From: DROE01 sp964569865
GTDB taxonomy: Bacteria; Pseudomonadota; Alphaproteobacteria; Rhizobiales; Devosiaceae
Length of the DNA: 8,358 nt
NCBI GenBank assembly: GCA_964569865.1
Contig: CAZMVQ010000094.1
Coordinates: 1 to 8,358, forward strand
Reading direction: 5' to 3'
Under the pieces are notes generated by a model. That model was not told where the DNA came from and did no database searches. It was given only the letters and a program-made list of their open reading frames with translations. Positions 6,822 through 8,358 of the stretch are shown here, piece by piece; within the stretch, counting starts at the first letter, position 1; the number at the start of each line of letters is the position of its first letter. A program made the translations under genes and the position numbers.

Positions 6822-6829
6822 TCACTAAA

Positions 6830-8358
6830 TTGAACTATCCGTATGGTATTGGCGACAAGAAAAACCTGCTCGGCGTGGACGGAGCCCCATCCATAATTTC
6901 CTTTAGAGAAGCACTTGCATCACCGACAAGTGAATATATTGCGGTCCAATACATAGATGATGAAAATCTGGATGTTCAACTGACAAAGATACTGCTCGAT
7001 CACAAACAGAGCAGACATCAACAGGCAATCAAACGATATGAAAATCTGATCACAATGATAGGATTTGACAAGGATCAACTAATAATTGATCAGTCAGATC
7101 AACTTGATGAGCATCAAGCAAGTTTACTTATTTTTGAACTGCTTTTTATGCTAAAATCCAATGCAAACCCAAGTGAAAAGCAGCTATGGAAATACATCGA
7201 TTCTGTTGGTCTTTTTAACCCGGATGATGTCATTTGTCAGGGAGGAATATACAATCTTTTATTGGTTTTGTTCTTGCGTCGTAACAATATAGGCGCAGCA
7301 TTCGAAATGGCAAAACTTGCGCTCAACGCTTATCAGCGGTGTGAAAGCAACTACCTCCAGCTGTTCGTTCATTTGCACCTGACATTCATTCATGTTTATG
7401 CCGGAAGATTAAATGAGGCAAAACGTGCACTCGATAATGCCCATGAGCAACTGATTAAATGTGGCACGCCGGTTTGCGAAAACGCCATGGTGGAAATTAC
7501 ACGCCATTGGGTTGTTGCCGAGGCGAGCGCCATTTTGCCTGACCCGGATCAACTTGCGCCGCTAGGCGAAGAAATAATTTCGGGCGAATTCTGGCCAGAG
7601 ACGTTTCTTGTTCTTGTGGCGTTGCAATTTCGTGCTGCAATTTGCCATGGAAATATAAACGTTCTGGAACAGCATAGTGGTTATGAAGCAATGTTGCGGG
7701 CTCGCGGATTGATACAATTATTACCCGCGATGCAATTGTTGCGTCAGGAATTTCTGCTTGAAGAAAAAATCCCGCCAACAAATAAACCGGGTAACCTGCC
7801 AGAACGCCAGGTTGTTTTGTTACTGCCCACCACAAATACCTGGCATCTAAATGTGGGAGAAAGTCCCGAGCACCCCCCGAAACTTTGTCGCATTCGCGCA
7901 TTGGACCACATGTATCAGGCCAAGCAATGGCACAATCGTGGCCGGTTTGATATCGTTATGAAACATTTCATGAGTGCAATTAAGACAATTGAGGAGCAAG
8001 GGTGGTTATTCCTGTTGGAAAGCGAGCATGAATTCATCTCCGCTATTTGCAAAGAATGCAAGCAACGCAAGCGTTTCGTTCACTTTGCCAGACGGTTACA
8101 AAACACAATGCTGACCAGACAGAAGCCGCTAAATAAAGACCTCAACAACGGGGCAACATTGGGGTTTACTGTTTCAGAGGTTGGCATATTGAACCGTTTG
8201 TCTGAAGCAACAAGCAACAAGGCTATCGCGCTTGATCTTGGCGTATCAGAATCAACCATCAAATATCACTTGAAAAACATCTACAGAAAACTATCTGTTC
8301 ACAGTCGCCGAGACGCCATCAGAGTTGCACTGACCAAGGGGTTAATTGCTGCTGGCCC
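6830..8358 (+). CDS. LuxR-type HTH regulator with degenerate MalT-like N-terminus (partial, runs off window)
   Basis: The frame is open for 509 codons with no stop before the window edge, so the 3' end is missing. The C-terminus (about 446-501) is a clear LuxR/GerE HTH: FTVSEVGIL, then SNKAIALDLGVSESTIKYHL and NIYRKLSVHSRRDAI. The middle (about 145-420) is all-helical and TPR-like, for example YAGRLNEAKRALDNAHEQL (190-208) and GEFWPETF near W255, as in MalT-type regulators. The N-terminus (about 15-113) can be aligned by eye with the MalT NTPase: EYIAVQYIDDENLD (35-48) resembles the segment after the P-loop, and QLIIDQSDQLDE (83-94) resembles Walker B. No GxxxxGK[ST] Walker A is present; DGAPSII (17-23) sits where it should be. 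MalT itself is about 900 residues, so this is a shortened form. TTG at 6830 is the first start after an in-frame stop; the next ATG would be codon 76. Its target is probably its own region or the hyu operon, by position only. Confidence 0.85.
   Translation, partial: MNYPYGIGDKKNLLGVDGAPSIISFREALASPTSEYIAVQYIDDENLDVQLTKILLDHKQSRHQQAIKRYENLITMIGFDKDQLIIDQSDQLDEHQASLLIFELLFMLKSNANPSEKQLWKYIDSVGLFNPDDVICQGGIYNLLLVLFLRRNNIGAAFEMAKLALNAYQRCESNYLQLFVHLHLTFIHVYAGRLNEAKRALDNAHEQLIKCGTPVCENAMVEITRHWVVAEASAILPDPDQLAPLGEEIISGEFWPETFLVLVALQFRAAICHGNINVLEQHSGYEAMLRARGLIQLLPAMQLLRQEFLLEEKIPPTNKPGNLPERQVVLLLPTTNTWHLNVGESPEHPPKLCRIRALDHMYQAKQWHNRGRFDIVMKHFMSAIKTIEEQGWLFLLESEHEFISAICKECKQRKRFVHFARRLQNTMLTRQKPLNKDLNNGATLGFTVSEVGILNRLSEATSNKAIALDLGVSESTIKYHLKNIYRKLSVHSRRDAIRVALTKGLIAAG

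Noticed and set aside
7497..7901. A 134-codon minus-strand open frame
   Set aside because: It lies wholly opposite the LuxR-type gene, whose frame is uninterrupted and has a clear HTH; the antisense product resembles nothing.

Overview
The window looks like a bacterial chromosome segment, most likely from an alphaproteobacterium of moderate GC. This rests on protein style: a HyuA/HyuB pair, an XRE-cupin regulator and a MalT-like LuxR regulator. No marker gene fixes the taxon. No phage, transposase, CRISPR or plasmid gene is visible.

Layout. A complete tRNA-Leu(CAG) with encoded CCA lies at 2-88 on the + strand, followed by a non-coding spacer with short repeats (89-350). The rest up to 6541 is a minus-strand block, read right to left: an XRE-cupin regulator (TTG start at 6541), a 146-nt gap, a small GAF-domain protein, HyuA, HyuB and an M24 metallopeptidase. 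GAF and hyuA overlap by one base (TAATG). The hyuA-hyuB gap is 12 nt and the hyuB-M24 gap is 34 nt, so the last four genes form a tight operon. Divergently, on the + strand from 6830, an open gene runs off the right edge. It starts with TTG and encodes a LuxR-type HTH protein whose N-terminal part resembles a MalT-like STAND ATPase that has lost its P-loop.

How it may work. HyuA and HyuB together form an ATP-dependent enzyme that opens cyclic amides (the hydantoinase / 5-oxoprolinase / caprolactamase superfamily). The M24 enzyme keeps all five metal ligands, so it should be a real peptidase or amidohydrolase-like enzyme rather than a metal-free creatinase. The inferred route is ring opening by HyuAB plus hydrolysis by M24 of a lactam, hydantoin or pyroglutamyl-type compound. 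The GAF protein and the cupin of the XRE regulator are candidate ligand sensors. The true substrate cannot be read from the sequence, and no transporter is in the window.

Control region. The 288-nt divergent region (6542-6829) is the densest regulatory stretch. It holds a 9-bp-arm palindrome, a second dyad, overlapping back-to-back promoter elements and two tandem hairpins in the leader of the LuxR gene. The most unusual elements of the window are this region and the P-loop-less LuxR/MalT-like protein. The enzyme operon belongs to known families but has an undetermined substrate and an uncharacterised GAF partner.
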